This document shows, in pieces, positions 1 to 12,990 of a stretch of 64,000 nucleotides of DNA. The translations under genes and the position numbers were made by a program. Location: assembly GCA_019614645.1 (NCBI GenBank), contig JABWDB010000065.1, positions 186,001 to 250,000 of the forward strand. Direction: 5' to 3'. The notes below the pieces were generated by a model. It was given only the letters and a program-made list of their open reading frames with translations. It did not search any database and was not told the origin of the DNA. Source of the DNA: Stratiolaelaps scimitus (Eukaryota > Arthropoda > Arachnida > Mesostigmata > Laelapidae). How positions within the stretch are numbered: position 1 is the first letter of the stretch; each line of letters opens with the position of its first letter.

Positions 1-292
1 ACGGCACTTGCGCCACGGCCATATCGAATGGCATAGACCGCACTAACGAACGCTTGTCGTTGAACTTTTCGAGACGAAGGGAGACCTTCGCAGCCTCGCA
101 CAGCCTGAGGTAGGTAACTTAAACTGCCGACAAACAACATAGCTCTCTGAACGGATGAAGCGGATGAAGGCAGGATGTCGACATTTTTCCACGACGTCCT
201 TCAGAGACGATGTCATGCGTCTGACGCAATTAGTACAAACTTGGTCCGTTGGTCCGGTTGGTCTCGTCGTTCAGATATTACCTGGGTCGAAC

Positions 293-465
293 CCGGTGGC
301 CTGGTGGTACATTCGTGTGCGCCTTGCAATCGGAGAACAATACACGTAGGTGTGCGGGTTCGATCCCACCGTTGCACATTTGCATTTCGAAGGGGTCCGC
401 CTTACGAAGCAATGCTAAAAGCAATACCGTGGACGTAAAATGTTGGCTGAGAGTCAGCCCGGAAA
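293..465 (+). repeat. SINE1, tRNA-derived repeat, near-complete copy
   Basis: A tRNA-like head carries an A-box-like stretch (tggcctggtgg, about 297-307) and a B-box match (ggttcgatccc, 357-367), followed by ccaccgttgcacattt. A second part runs from aaggggtccgcc through accgtggacg to gttggctgagagtcagcc. The same two-part unit, whole or in pieces, recurs near 6.2, 39.1, 39.75, 46.9, 55.4 and 63.8 kb on both strands, which makes it a dispersed repeat and not a functional tRNA gene. RNA polymerase III transcription is inferred from the box motifs only. Confidence 0.7.
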
Positions 466-3411
466 GTTCACTTACTAAGATATTACCCTGGAGAGGGAGA
501 CGATGAACAATAGCGTTTAATATTCATGTCAACATTGCGAGACATCGGGACCGGTTGTGCTATTTCTATTACAATTACTGCAAGTGAGGGCGATTCAAGC
601 GATGCGGGCAAGACGGATTCGATTGTTTCGTCAGCCTGTGTTCGGACCACCCTCCGCCCGAAGGCCAACAACGGAGGTAACATTCTTCAAAAGTACGTGA
701 GGTGGCTTCATCCGGCGATGAGCGTAGAAGTATGAGTCAATCGGCCTTTTCGTTTCTTGGTAAAGGACAGTGAAGTATATCACCGTTTCCTGGTAGAGGA
801 TCTCCGAACGTTTTTAGTCGGTCTTCTTTTTTAGCGAAGAATCCGATTTTTCTCCCGTGCTGCACAAGGGGGATTCAGCCGAAATGCTAAATCAACCCAT
901 AGTTTAGAGATTTCTTCGCACCTGAATTGACTGCTGTGCTTCTCATTACTAACGGTTAGCTAAAGTTGTACCCCTTCAATAAGGTCGCTACAGACATATC
1001 AACGAGTATAGAAGACGGTCTGACGTTGTCAATCATCAACTAGCGTTCAAGCAACTGGTCTGAAGTAATATTGAATCAATTGCAGACTATTGGCCCAAGT
1101 CGTAAAGCGGTCGTCTGAGGCATTTACTAAGCACGAGTCGCACATTACCTTGGCGAATACCTCATGAGCAAAACAAGTATCCATTTTTGCCAAGAATTTT
1201 TGCCTTGAACCTATTAAAACAACTATAACTAGCTAATCACCACTATAATTCAGCAGCCTCTCTTTTTGTGATTATACAGTATATGTATATATATATATTT
1301 TTTTGTTTTTCCGTATTTTTCAACAGCAGCATTAGTGGCAAGGTGACGATGGTCTTCCAGCTATGCTACTGCAATGGCGTGATCTGTCCAGCCATTGCAG
1401 AAGGGCAAGCTGTATCTGGCATTACCTCGCCAGATCATTTGGCCGGGGGTCAGTTGGGGGTCGATTTCATCGAGCGAACGTCCGGCTGGCTTTTATCGGT
1501 GATTATAGTGAAGCCACTCGTAACAAGCAGCAACAGGAGAAGCCTGTGTCTCGCCAGGATCTAACCACATCTGTTTTCTCTCTCACTTCTCTTACACTGC
1601 CATAGGGCATTAAGTACGGCTGAACGGTAACTCTGCTGGTGAGAATGCCAGAATCGCCTCATGAGAAGTTCCCCGCTCATTAGATACTGGAGGTCATGTA
1701 GGTATTTGGTAACTACTGTCACTAATGGTACGTGATAAAGAACGGGAGCTCAAAATGAGTTCGTAGAAAGCTAACCAATGGCGGACTCTTCCCAGTTCTG
1801 TTAGTATTGCCTCAATGTGCTAATGGAATGGTTACCCCTCTCGTATAAAGCCTCCCTTGAAGCTGCTCCGAAAAGTGGCTAAAACGTGTTAACCTACGTT
1901 CAAGGTTTTGGGTCACGGAATGTTGCCATAACCACCGCAAATGCGGTCAGCACTTATTCACGTTGACAGTGTGATGCCTGTTGTGATTTATGGCTTCTTT
2001 GAAAAAACACTGTTTCATTTAAGAGTGACAGTTGAAATGGTGGTTGTACGCAGACATAACGAGCAACGCGTTTCTATGCTGACCGTAGGCAAACCGTAGA
2101 AAACGCTGGTAGCTCATCTGCTCATTGTGTCCCTGCATGCGTTATATTCTAACATCAATAAGTACAACTGTCCGAAGGAACGAAAGAATTGTCGCTTTTG
2201 TTTGCACTTCGGTACATTTATCATTGTTTGCCATTGGGAAGATTTCAATTCCTTTAGTTCCAACCGGCACAATATTACGGAACAAATAACGTTCGCAGAC
2301 AGACGAAAGGACACAGTGAGAGCGATATGACAGCACGCGTCAACGTAATTCCCAACTGATTCCCACTATGCCAATCGCAGAGCCGCTATTGAGGGCGACC
2401 ACGAGGAACACCGCCATAGCTGTTGGCATTAGGGGGGGCAGATGTGACAAGCAAGGCAAGTGTGCCGAGCAACACTTGAATGTATAATAGTAACATGGCG
2501 AGGAACAATGGCGTTAGACTGTCCCAAATCGCTGGCCAGCAACGTCCTCATGAAGTCACGCGACCAATTCCACACTTAGGAGCAGGCAGCGCCAATCAAA
2601 CAGTGCATTCCGCTTCGACGAAGCTGCAAGTATTCGCGACCAAAGTATCTTGTCGCGCAGTCGCCCTGTTGGAAACGTCGCCTAGGTACTTAACAATCTA
2701 ATGCCGGAACATCATAATACACGATTGATGAGGGAACGATCTACGGTTTGTTGCATCCTATTCGATGATGCACACAATAGGCAGTTGAATAGACATCGGT
2801 CTGTGCATGTAGTCCATGCTATTTCTATGTGCATTGATCTGATCCTCCGAGCGGTCGGTCGGTCCATTCGATGAGGTACCATCCCAGCACTGCCTACCAT
2901 GTCGGAACGTGGGCTTGTATGCCGGGATGACTAAACCAGCTCTTTGTATAGTGCCAATAGCCTCGGACAGTGAGCTGCGACGCAAACAACAAGATATCTT
3001 GGCTGTCGAAGCAAATCTCATCATATTTATACAACATTTCAACACGGGAGCACCATCTATTGATGTGATACATGTACATGAATAACATAAACAGTACAAG
3101 CGTCGTCGACTACGGATGACTACAGTCACTGCTCTGACCTTGTCCTCACCGAAAAGTGGATTCTAGGCATCCTGAACCGTAAGGGGGCATAAACGTATTA
3201 GCTACATCTGTAGCCGGATCCATTGAAGTTGGATTCAGACGCACAAAACGGTTTTGGAGTTAAAAGGGTCCACAGCCGATTCTCGCCCTTTTTCAGCTCC
3301 AGATCCCCCACGTCTATAAGGGGACATGGCAGTGGTTTTGTCGAGTCACACTTGGATGTCATTGCGGTGAGTGATGAAATACACAGTATTGTGGATAAAT
3401 AAATAAATAAA
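466..3411. other. non-coding stretch, no gene seen
   Basis: Only short open frames with no recognisable domain or splice structure occur here. The two longest are a plus-strand frame at 1268-1564 that starts in a TA-rich run and a minus-strand frame at 2758-3129. Neither shows a family motif. The stretch is likely intergenic or intronic. Confidence 0.5.
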
Positions 3412-4081
3412 TACCAGCTTGATATCGAAGATACAGTCACATTCCCCGACCATGCGATGTGCAAGCTCAACCAAAAATCGCACGACAGCCTAAGCTCCAA
3501 AATCAAAAGTGTGGTTGACTGGGTTAAGTATCGGGACATAATTGAGGGCGGTCTGAGGGAGAGGCTGGATATTGTAAACCTGGTCAATCAAGCGAACCAT
3601 CAAGCTACCGTTATCGTAAGGGTTCCACCCGGAACACCTACTCCGGATTTTCACCCTCACTGTCTGATAAATGCTGTTAAGGAACTACGTACTCACAGAA
3701 AGAAATTTGGACCTCTCACAGGTTATGCTGACCTGGTTCTCAAGAAAATGGAAGTTGGGGCGCGCACACATCCTAAGAGATAGGAACTGTGCGAACATCC
3801 TACGAGATAAGTTGAGGCAGCAGCAAGAATCTCGCTTGTCAATGAACGCGTCACTCATCGAGGAGTGTAAATTTGTGAAAAATGGAAAGGAAGTAGAGGC
3901 AAGGAGTCCACCTGCCGCCTCTTGTACGGTACTGAATAGAGATATAAAAGGAGTTCTTCGTGAGATAGTCAATGGCATGTGGAGGTCAAACTGGGCGACG
4001 GACATGCACCACATGGAGACACCAGCAGTAGCAAACGAGGACCCACGAAGAGCGTACAACTCGCTGGGCATTCAGCTGTAA

Positions 4082-4542
4082 AAAAGGCAGTGAACAACTG
4101 TGGGATCGTTCAGTGCGAAAAGTTTTACAAGCTTGCTATGTCGTACCTGTGCGACCGCAAATTATACCCGAACTGCGATAGAGTTCGAAACGATTTGAGA
4201 GTGTCGAGGAATAGGGTGTTCCGGGGGGGGGGGGTGTTATCCTCAGTCCAATGTTTGTGATGTCGATCACAAGTGTGGTACACTGATAATGGGGTATTAT
4301 GGGTTCATTTAACAGGAAGGACGGACAACCCAATTGCGATGTTACTCATGGAAAGCTGCTTATCATCCATAGGTACAAAACGGAGTGATCTGGGCCTCAA
4401 GATTGAACTAAGCAAGACCAAATGCATGATGTTTAATAGGAAGAAATGGCTGCTACTCAATATTGCTGTTCAAGGTCTGGCAATAGAGCAAGTCAAGCGC
4501 GCGAAGTTTCTCGGTGTCCTGCTTCAAGATGACGGGAAATGA
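4082..4542 (+). pseudogene. reverse transcriptase catalytic core remnant
   Basis: This is the most recognisable part of the LINE. A conserved-looking stretch (YLCDRKLYPNCDRVRNDL) precedes the GGVLS motif, and the catalytic YxDD box reads YTDN, so the second aspartate is lost. The frame changes after the poly-G run and again before the YTDN segment. The C-terminal thumb motif KFLGVLLQDDGK follows immediately and ends in a stop. A working reverse transcriptase needs both aspartates, so this copy is dead. Confidence 0.7.
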
Positions 4543-4586
4543 AATAGTGTCGTTGAGGCGCATGGGGCTAGGGTGAATAAGTTACT

Positions 4587-5335
4587 GTGAAACATGTGCG
4601 GAGTTACCTGGAGGTGTCACCTAGAGTTGCCATGTGTTCAATGAAAGCCCTCTTATGCACGGAGAGTATGGAATTTATGATAAACTTGACAAGTACTGAG
4701 CTCAGAAGGTTAGATTCGTGTATTTCCCGATGTGGTAGGACGCGTCATCTACTTCGGCTTATTAGGTCCAGGCAGCCGCTTATTCAGGTAGCAGCGGCCG
4801 AAGCCCTCAACCGGATATCGGCGGCATGCGAAGGTCTGCAAGCTCCTGACAGCCTAGTGGTGGACATCACGGACATAGATCTGACTTGTAAGGACAACAA
4901 TACCCGAAGTGACAAAGAAGAAGGAGCAAGATGCCATGGTTCTCAAATCTCTCACGGAGAGTCATCTCTGTCCATTAGCCGATGGGTCGTATAAGTCGGT
5001 GAAGAACTACGTCAATAACTTATGGTTGGGGAGAAACAGATCAAAGTTGGTGCAATCCAAACGTGCCGGCATGGAAGTAGGAGTGTGCACAAACGGGGTA
5101 ATTTGCGGCACTGCCCCGCGAAGAACGGTGGTGACGGCTCATAGACTAAGATGTGTTAGGGCTCTAACTAATATAATAGTACGCTATTGCATATAAAAGC
5201 ACTGACGGATGCCTTATGTGTGACGTGTAAAGTCTTTGATGATGTTATCTATGTGTCAGAGATATGTAAGAAGTTTGAGACACAAATAGAGGAATGGATA
5301 CAGGATGTAAACAAGAACCCAGGGGAATGAAGCTG
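4587..5335 (+). pseudogene. LINE ORF2 C-terminal region remnant
   Basis: Downstream of the thumb, frames at 4587-4994 and 4909-5196 overlap in different phases and carry the moderately conserved tail of the LINE protein (for example SYLEVSPRVAMCSMKALL). The terminal segment contains CVTCKVFDDVIYVSEICKKF and ends at VNKNPGE plus stop. The closely spaced cysteines may be the remains of the C-terminal zinc-binding motif of such elements. Assignment rests on position and order behind the reverse transcriptase. Confidence 0.55.
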
Positions 5336-6189
5336 AGGATCAGGTTCCAATCAAAATACATCGAACTTCTAGTTAAATTTATTGCGCAGTGCAAGTTGGA
5401 GCTGTAACATCAGGGCAAGTGCGCATAGGGCAGTACACGTGCGTGTCGATGAATGCTTACTGACTGAATTTGTCATTGTGAGTGAGTGCTCTCTGATCTG
5501 AGGCCAATTATAATAGTTAAATTGAACTAAGGAAAAAAAAGCACAATACAAGCAATACCTTGCAGAAATGAAACCTGCGATGCAGCCATCTATCGTGCTT
5601 GTAGCCCACAACATATACAGATATAACCTTTAGAGATACGTAGTAATCCCAGAAACGGAGCTGGCCACGAAAGAGTACAAGCAGAGGAAATCTCCCTGTA
5701 CATAGGCATCGTTAGGGAAACGAGAATGGAGAAGATGGTTTTACAACGATGAGGACTCGCACAAGAGCCGTAGGTGGTAGTGGGGAACGTGCTGTGTCTC
5801 TCTTTACCAGTTGGAGTGAAGCTGCACAGGCGTTTCGTCCTTTATTTCGGGTTTCCCACACAGTGACAGGAAACATAGCACTCTTCAGGCTGATTGCTGT
5901 TGTTCTTGGACCTTTATTCTAAACTAACTAAATTCTATTTTTTAAACGAATAACACCAGATTATATTGGTGTAATCGCTGCTATCATCATCACAGCTACT
6001 GTGACCAACCTGAGAAATGTGGCGAATATTGTGTTTATTGTTGTAACGTTCTGCAAAAAATATTTTAAATACAGTTCATGTATGCATATATATATATAGG
6101 GCGGAATTTCCTCATCTGTAATCGATCCAAATTATACAATATAAGAGCCACATATATACATATATATATTTATATTATATATTATTTTC
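5336..6189. other. non-coding, A+T-rich towards the end
   Basis: No gene is visible. The last 150 bases contain TA-rich runs (about 6085-6100 and 6150-6185) leading directly into a SINE tail. Confidence 0.5.
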
Positions 6190-6267
6190 AAGGGGTGCGT
6201 CTTATAAAGCAATGCCGAAAGTAGTTCCGTGGACGTTAAATGTTGGCTGGGAGTCAGCCCCAAAAAT
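6190..6267 (+). repeat. SINE1 3' part only (5'-truncated)
   Basis: The segment aaggggtgcgtc through ccgtggacgttaaatg to tggctgggagtcagcccc matches the second half of the SINE at 293-465, with about ten differences by eye. The tRNA-like head is absent and the copy abuts a TA-rich run, as expected for a 5'-truncated insertion. Confidence 0.7.
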
Positions 6268-7048
6268 TTAAACAACATCTTTAATCTCCATAAAATTTGT
6301 CACGGTTTCAATTCAATTCAATACCAACCCGGCTGCGCGCTGGTGCCTATAGCTGTGTGAGAACACTGATCGTTCACTGTCTCGGCATCATTCTGCCAGT
6401 AGAAGATACGGTCGTAAAACCAAACTGCGTTCGAAGAGAACTCTTGCTGGTTGCGTCGCTGGCTTACGATACATTAGCGTAAAAAAATCTATCTTCGCCA
6501 TGCGGCTGTACGAAAGCTACCTCCGTGATCATTATCGACTACCGCGAAATCCCGAAACACGACCAGCTCCATTGTTTGGTTACAAGCATGCCCCTCCTCC
6601 CTATAGTGCGCCCCAGTAGATGTTTCCCTGCTCGCCTCTGGCAGCGAACTTGCACCTGGTCTTTAGTTTCTCCTTACGCTAAGAGTGGACTGACTTTGGG
6701 TTTAATAATTAATCAACTCCGCCTTACTGGCCGGCACAGGCCTGCGCCTTGAGCGTACGCCTTAGGCTGATCTCCCTGCAGAGGGAGATCTCACTCATTT
6801 CCTTTGACAGCCACTCTGTACCCCGAACTAACTAGATAGCTCTACTTGAGCTCCACCTTCTCCGCCCGTCTCTTCACGGCCATCGTGTGGTGGCGCCAGG
6901 CTCTGCTTTGCTATTAGCACGTCGCACGCTCTCTCAACTGATGATAGCCTCTGGGGACGTGGCCCCTAGTCGTGGGACTTTTGTAACTGTAACTGTTAGA
7001 GCGGTGTTTGTTATCTGCTGCTTTTTTTCGATACTTGCATGTGCATCG

Positions 7049-7075
7049 CTCTCTCTCTCTCTCTCTCTCTCTCTC
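7049..7075. repeat. (CT)n microsatellite
   Basis: Roughly thirteen uninterrupted CT units follow gtgcatcg. A poly(Leu/Ser) reading through it is an artefact of the repeat. Confidence 0.9.
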
Positions 7076-7931
7076 GAAAAGGGGATTTTTATATCGTCTT
7101 CGCCCTGTCTTTATTCTTGCGTGAGATTATACATAGTTTCCAGCAAAATACTCGATCATATTACTGGAGACATCGTTTTTCTAGCTGCTCGTTCAGGTTT
7201 TGGTGAGGAGCGATTTCATTGCAAATCGCTGAACACCGTTCGTTCAGCCGGTGAAAGCTGTCCAACGCAATGAGGAGACAAGGAAGGATCCTTTATTGTA
7301 GGCTTGGTTGGTGAATGGGCGAATGTCGGCAATAGCATGGCTATACACTCAGTAAGCTGGGCTTTTCCAGTCGAAGACCAATTCGGCTCTGTGTAAATAT
7401 TGGATGAAGGTTGTCATATGTTCGCTCGGCGAAGGTGCTCGTTAAGGCCCAAGCCAGTATTTTGTTCATCCTGCTTAGCCGGCTGAAAGCTATGTAAATA
7501 GGAAATATTCGACCGCGAGACTCTAACAGCAAATATGCCATTGGACATAGTAGTTAACCATGGGATAGCCACCATCTGCTGCGTGTACGCTATCCACCTG
7601 TTTTGCCATAGCGACAGCAATCAAACGCGCATTTAACGGTGCCTCTTTGAATTTCAGGTGTTGCTAGGGAAGTTGTCAAAGCGACGACCCTCATGGGTGT
7701 ACAGGGTAAGTTCTACAATTTCAGCCAGTTCGATAATTATTAAGATCAATGGGCTAGTGACGTTTTCGAGTGATGAAATCGATGATATATCAGTTCGCCT
7801 CGAAGCAACCTCGATTGAAAGTGTCATGGTGTAGTGTGAACAGGATATAGGTGACACCAAAAAACTCGGCACCTGAACCATCACGATGCTACAGAACGCA
7901 GTAACGATAACGGTCCAGGGTTCAAGACTGT

Positions 7932-8531
7932 TCACTGCCTTGAAGGTAGGCCGTGTGTATGCGTCGGGCGACCCATACAGGAGCTCCGTAGCCATCCGCT
8001 ATCAGGCAAACAATTGTACAAGGCATATGTCGTAACTGCCGAGACAAAACGAACGGGGAAAACGGCCGGGGAGATTGGTATTGACTCGAACAAGAGCTCA
8101 CATTCGATCGGGCTCAATAGTAGCAGTGGCTGACAGCGTCCCCAGATATGCGGATCTTTGTGCCGGGGGGGGGGCGGGCGGTGCAATATCTGTCGTCGCA
8201 AAACGGTTCCGATGCTCGGCTGGCAAAAAGGGTTTGCACTACCCGGAAAGATCCGGACCGTATTGTACGTCTGCTTCGTGAACGAAGATCGGGGTGGAAG
8301 AGGCCGGTCGAGAATGGAGGCAAGGACGAGGGATGCGGGTTGGACATGAGGTAAATAAGCCGCAATGTTGTCGGCTCGCTGTTGACAGCAATATGTGCTG
8401 CGTATCGCGGCGGACGTTTGCGTATTGTCCTGCGAAATAGTAAACGGCCCCGAGCCAGTTCTCTCGTCGCGCAGTTTCAGGATCCACACAACCTGTTTGT
8501 ATAGAGTACGCGTAGGAGCATCGACCTTCAA
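7932..8531 (-). other. GC-rich patch, open on several frames
   Basis: A 199-codon minus-strand frame without an ATG start overlaps three or more other long frames on both strands. The patch is GC-rich with many CpGs and includes a G run at 8164-8172, so stop codons are rare by composition alone. The translation shows no domain, signal peptide or transmembrane segment. I treat it as possible promoter or untranslated exon sequence and not as a protein gene. Confidence 0.3.
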
Positions 8532-11500
8532 GATTCGCTCGCATCTTGAAGAAAATATTGACCGCTATTGACTACATTGCTTCTACTTCGATGTTGCGAT
8601 TGTTTCTGCAGCGGAGGAAATATGTTTGGAGGTGGTGTTTTCATTTGATCATTGAATGTCTTTGATGGTGGCGCGAGGCCAGTAGGAGCAGGCTTAGTGG
8701 CTGAACGTCGTTCGAAGCGGGCTCGTAGTCGACTAACATACGAGTTAAATAATCCCTAATCCGTAATCTCAATGGCATCGCAGGGTCGTCTTTTATTGCC
8801 GGGACGATTGTTCGCGTCTCAGGCTTGTTTGGTTGCACTGTGACAGGACATTCGCGGCCGCTTTTATCTGCCCTGATGTAGAGCCTAGTGGCATTCTCCG
8901 GTGTCTTTAACAGACTTTACGACGAAGCTATACGGTCAATTTAGTGTGCCTGCTCCACTTGACTCGACGATAATTGAACAGTTGTGCCGGCATTGGCAAA
9001 AAGCATAGCATTCTAAAGGAAACACGAATCCAGATAAGGGTCCGACGTATTGTGTTATATAAAGCGAAATACGCCTTGGTCTAGCCTTACCGGCGACTAA
9101 GTATCTAGTTCTCTATGAACGATTACCCGTAGAGATAATCTGACTGGCTTCCGAACGTTGCTTAGTTCGGAGAGAACCTTTTTTTTTTATGGTTTTCGTG
9201 GCTAACGAAGCTTACATTGCCATAGGACTCACATCACCACAAGTGGTTGACGTAGAGACTGAACTTGAGAACTTTAAATGTTTTTCATATGGGTGAAGTT
9301 GTCGATCATATCTCCTAGTATAGAACAGATCTACGATTATCTACTCATTGCCTCCTTTACATTAAATATATATGAGCAGAGTTGTGCTCAGGAAGTGCCC
9401 CGAGTAAGCATCTGAACGCCGCTCATTTCAACTGTTCCCAAATCTATTGAGTATTTTCGTCGTCATATCGTTGTTCAAGCATATAAAGACCGCGTTCAAT
9501 TTGAGCACAGCGTGCATATGTTTGTCGAGTTGTTTCCAAATAATTTTTTGAGCACATCAGCTACTTATAGTATTCGAACGGCCCATACGAGGCGTGAACC
9601 ACAGCAGGGACACAAAATCGATTCAAGACAAGCAAAAACAGCATCGGCAAAAAAGACACATCCCCTAGGTTCGCAAGGTGTGATGATTTCCGAGCCCTCG
9701 CGATCGATTGCAAGGTTGGGCTGAGCTTTCGTATCGGATGCGGGTGCGGCTGGCCTCCAACAATCTGTCAGCTCCGACTGAAATGGCTGAGTTTTCCACT
9801 CAGGACCGTGTCACCATCGTTGTGCCGCGGAAACAGAGTCGCCGAGGGCAGTCGCACTTCGCCATTCTTGTGACGCAGTGCTCTCGCTTAGTCGCATCGG
9901 AAGTTTGACCTTGAGGGGTCCGCGTAGCAGGATCCGCGGTTCGAGGACAGGGTCCGCCTGGGTTATTTTATTTTGTGGGCCCAATTTATAGTAAAATTTT
10001 ATGGATTGGCAAACCAGATTCAAAACGATCATTCAATCGCGCATACATCTCGATTGCATTGTCTAAGTACAATGAGCTGCAACAGATCACAATATGTTTA
10101 TAACGGTGACCAGCATCTATGGGTTTCGCCCACACACACGCAGAGGTGTATACCAAGAGATCATGGATCCTAGAAGACTATATTTTGCTTTCAAATAAAT
10201 GAAAATATGATGTTTACATTATTTTCAAGTTACATATGAGGTGACGATCCATATTAAAAAAAAAACATGTAACTATGAAATAACATTCGATAGTGTGGAA
10301 ATCTAATAATTATACGAAACTCAAAGCTATTTATTACGCCAGTATTTGTACGAAAACTTAAGCGCTTTCACAACTGCAGTTCCGTCAATAAGCCTCAATT
10401 TTTGTATTGTCTTGTATCCGCTAGGCCTGGGATAACCAAACGACCACAGTTAGAACTGGCGTTTGAACAGCGTTTCCTATGTTAGTTCATATTTGACATA
10501 TAAGAGGAGTGATACCGAGCAACATACTGAGCAACAACACCGACCTGTTAACGTGTGAACGTATCTACACCTAGTTTCATGCTATTAGGTTAGGATTGCG
10601 CCTTTTTTGCTATTTCTTCAACTGGCTTGCATCGAATGCACTAATAGAAGCTGTTACACAACAGCTGTTTCGCGCCCTCATCGCTCGTGAGGAGTACAAC
10701 TAAACGCCAGGGATGATTTTTCGTCATGCTTATGTGAGTCACGTTACCTCAGTCATTACGACAGAATACATCGTCTATAGGACTAATCATCTTTAGGCTG
10801 CCGTTGTCCAGGACAAAACAAGGGAAAATGTTCCAGTTGCACAGTTGGCAATTTTTGTCCATTGTCTGCGTATGCACCATGATGCTATCTTCTTCATGCT
10901 ATCTATGACACACAGTGGATACCTTCGTGGGATGTTAACTCATTTCTTCGTCGACTCCCACCAGGAACGAACACGTCGTTCCTTTAGAAAGATGACGTTA
11001 TCGTTACGTCCTTATCCCTGCTCATCCATTATATTCCGTCTCCCATCGTGAACGAATGATGAACAGTCTCTTTTTCCACAATTGCTTAGCTTCAATCAGC
11101 CGTGTTTTTTATGCTCTGCGCCCCAGGAAACAGGCTAGCCAATCTCCGTACACATATCGTTACTTCTAGTGTACAATAACGTCGCTCGTCGAATCTTCGT
11201 GTCGTGCGTTTAAGCAGACGCGGCCAACACGGTCGATTTCAGCTAGGCCAACGTTCGCCTTCGGTCCGGCCCTACTGCCTACTACTTCATATCTCTGTAC
11301 GTTGTTCCACCATTGAGGCTGGTTGCTTGCTCTCATCTTCCCTCATTGTTGAACGGGGCCCATGCGGACCGCTGCTGGTAGCAGCTCGGAGGGACAGGGG
11401 TAGGCAGCGTGTCTAAACGGTCTATCTCATAATCCCCACGTCCCTAGGACCGCGCCCCCGCACGCCCGCCCGCCCGCCCTGCTCATGCCCTTGTAACGCT

Positions 11501-11781
11501 CAGTCGACATTTGCTAGTTGGACATTGTCTAGACACTAGCTACCTCGGGTGCAGGCGATCCGCAAAGGCGAGGCAGAATTTCGAGCCAACTAAATAATAG
11601 ATTTTTGAGCTTTCCAGGAGCTTGTTTCATGTCGCCACGGCCGGATTCTCTCCTGCTGCGCGTAGGCATTTGGGCGCCCTACGCGTTGGTGGGTTTGGCA
11701 TAATTAGCATGGATAACATTCATTTATCTTTGTCGATCGAGAGGCGGAGGCGCGTGACGCAGATTTCTCGCATCGATCTTC

Positions 11782-12460
11782 GTGCAGGGCGGGCTGCCAC
11801 CGGTGGGCGTGCGGTCGGGCGTTCGGATCGAACAAATGAATGAACTCGATTTAAAGTTCCAAGTGGCTGACACCACCGATCCGTGCGAGTTGATAGTGGA
11901 GTGTGCGCCTGCCAAAAGATTGTTAGAAAAGGATTGTCATGCTGGCCTGTCGGCGACGTCCATCGCGAGTCGGCGGGTGGCTTTGTTGGATATCGGCAAG
12001 GCTTTTATGGGAGTTTGGATTATGGAGAGTATTGTATTATATTATAGTAGTTATAGTAGTAGCAGCAGCAGCTTCGGTGGGATTCTCCACCTGATGAAGG
12101 CGGGTGCTGGAAGCCGTCTCGGGATAGGTAACGCCTTTGACGAGTGGAGGCGGCGAGACGAAAGTCAATATCATCAATCCACGCCACTGATGCCGCTGAC
12201 CAGGGATCAGTTGCTATTGCGTGCGTAGGCATCCTTTCGACTCAAGCATCTCTTCGACGCTGGGATCAGACCTCACGGGAGGGACAAGTTCATTGTTATT
12301 GGCCTCATTAATGGGTCATTGTCTCATGATCAAGTGGGAGAAAGACGGTAAGGGCGGGACTGTCGGGCTGATGTTAGCGCAATTAATAGAGAAGCTGATG
12401 TATTTGTTATTAAAGAAAGCAGCCGAACTGAATCGAGCGTGGTTAGGTTTTGAAGAATAG
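11782..12460 (+). other. cluster of coding-like open frames, unresolved
   Basis: A frame with a plausible ATG (11837) reads MNELDLKFQVADTTDPCELI and stays open to 12228, passing through an AGTAGCAGC triplet run that gives a serine tract near its middle. A second frame overlaps its end (12221-12460) and closes with KKAAELNRAWLGFEE. A possible splice donor (gacggtaagg, near 12345) lies inside the second frame. No family is recognisable. It could be a lineage-specific exon, a 5' untranslated exon or a decayed gene. Confidence 0.3.
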
Positions 12461-12949
12461 TGAACAGGTGAGACAGCAAACACGAAGATCTTCTAATTTG
12501 CTTAATATCAAGTATTTAAGTTGGATGAATAATTATACAAATCCCCCCACCCACCCCCATAATCCCTAGAAATTCCGACCTATTGTAACGTTTAATATAT
12601 TATAATAAATGATTATATATTATAAAATACATCTACGGCTTAGGGCACTAGCGACATTGTTTGCTTCGAATCCATATAAATACAGCCAATATATAGATGC
12701 AGCCAATATCCATCGTCATCACTGATTTACTAGGGTAACCGTTAAATGAAAATAGCGTTATAACACAAAGCTTAGTCGGTAGCATACTGAAAGCGAGATT
12801 TTCAAAGTTCAGCTGATGGTTGTGGTGGTCAGGAAGTAACCTCATGCTCAATATCTAAGCCGCTAAACTTAGTAACTTTCTGCTCAATTATTCTGATAAT
12901 AAGCTTATTGTCTTACGGGACTTCTGAAAGCTAACGCTCAAGCCAATGT

Positions 12950-12990
<41 letters not shown>

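Larger units (their letters stand above)
3412..5335 (+). mobile_element. decayed non-LTR retrotransposon (LINE) ORF2
   Basis: Pieces of one LINE polyprotein appear in the right order but in different frames. First is the end of the endonuclease domain (TFPDHAMCKL, where SDH is usual), then a linker (about 3457-3783 continuing in another frame to 4081). Reverse transcriptase remnants follow: CDRVRNDLRVSRNRVFRGGG and GVLSS resemble the PQGGVLSP region, YTDNGVLW stands where YADD is usual, and LSKTKCMMFNRK with RAKFLGVLLQDDG is the thumb region. A C-terminal part runs from about 4587 to the stop near 5330. Frameshifts, stops and a poly-G run (about 4222-4234) break it, so it cannot be active. 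The clade is not assigned. Confidence 0.8.
6268..11600. other. long non-coding stretch
   Basis: I see no supportable gene. A CT run (7049-7075) and a GC-richer patch with overlapping open frames (about 7900-8550) stand out. The rest is ordinary unique-looking sequence with scattered short frames. Confidence 0.45.

Noticed and set aside
293..400. tRNA gene
   Set aside because: The A and B boxes are present but the acceptor and T stems do not pair, and the same unit recurs as a dispersed repeat.
2758..3129. 123-codon minus-strand frame
   Set aside because: It has no domain or splice evidence; overlapping minus-strand frames are also open.
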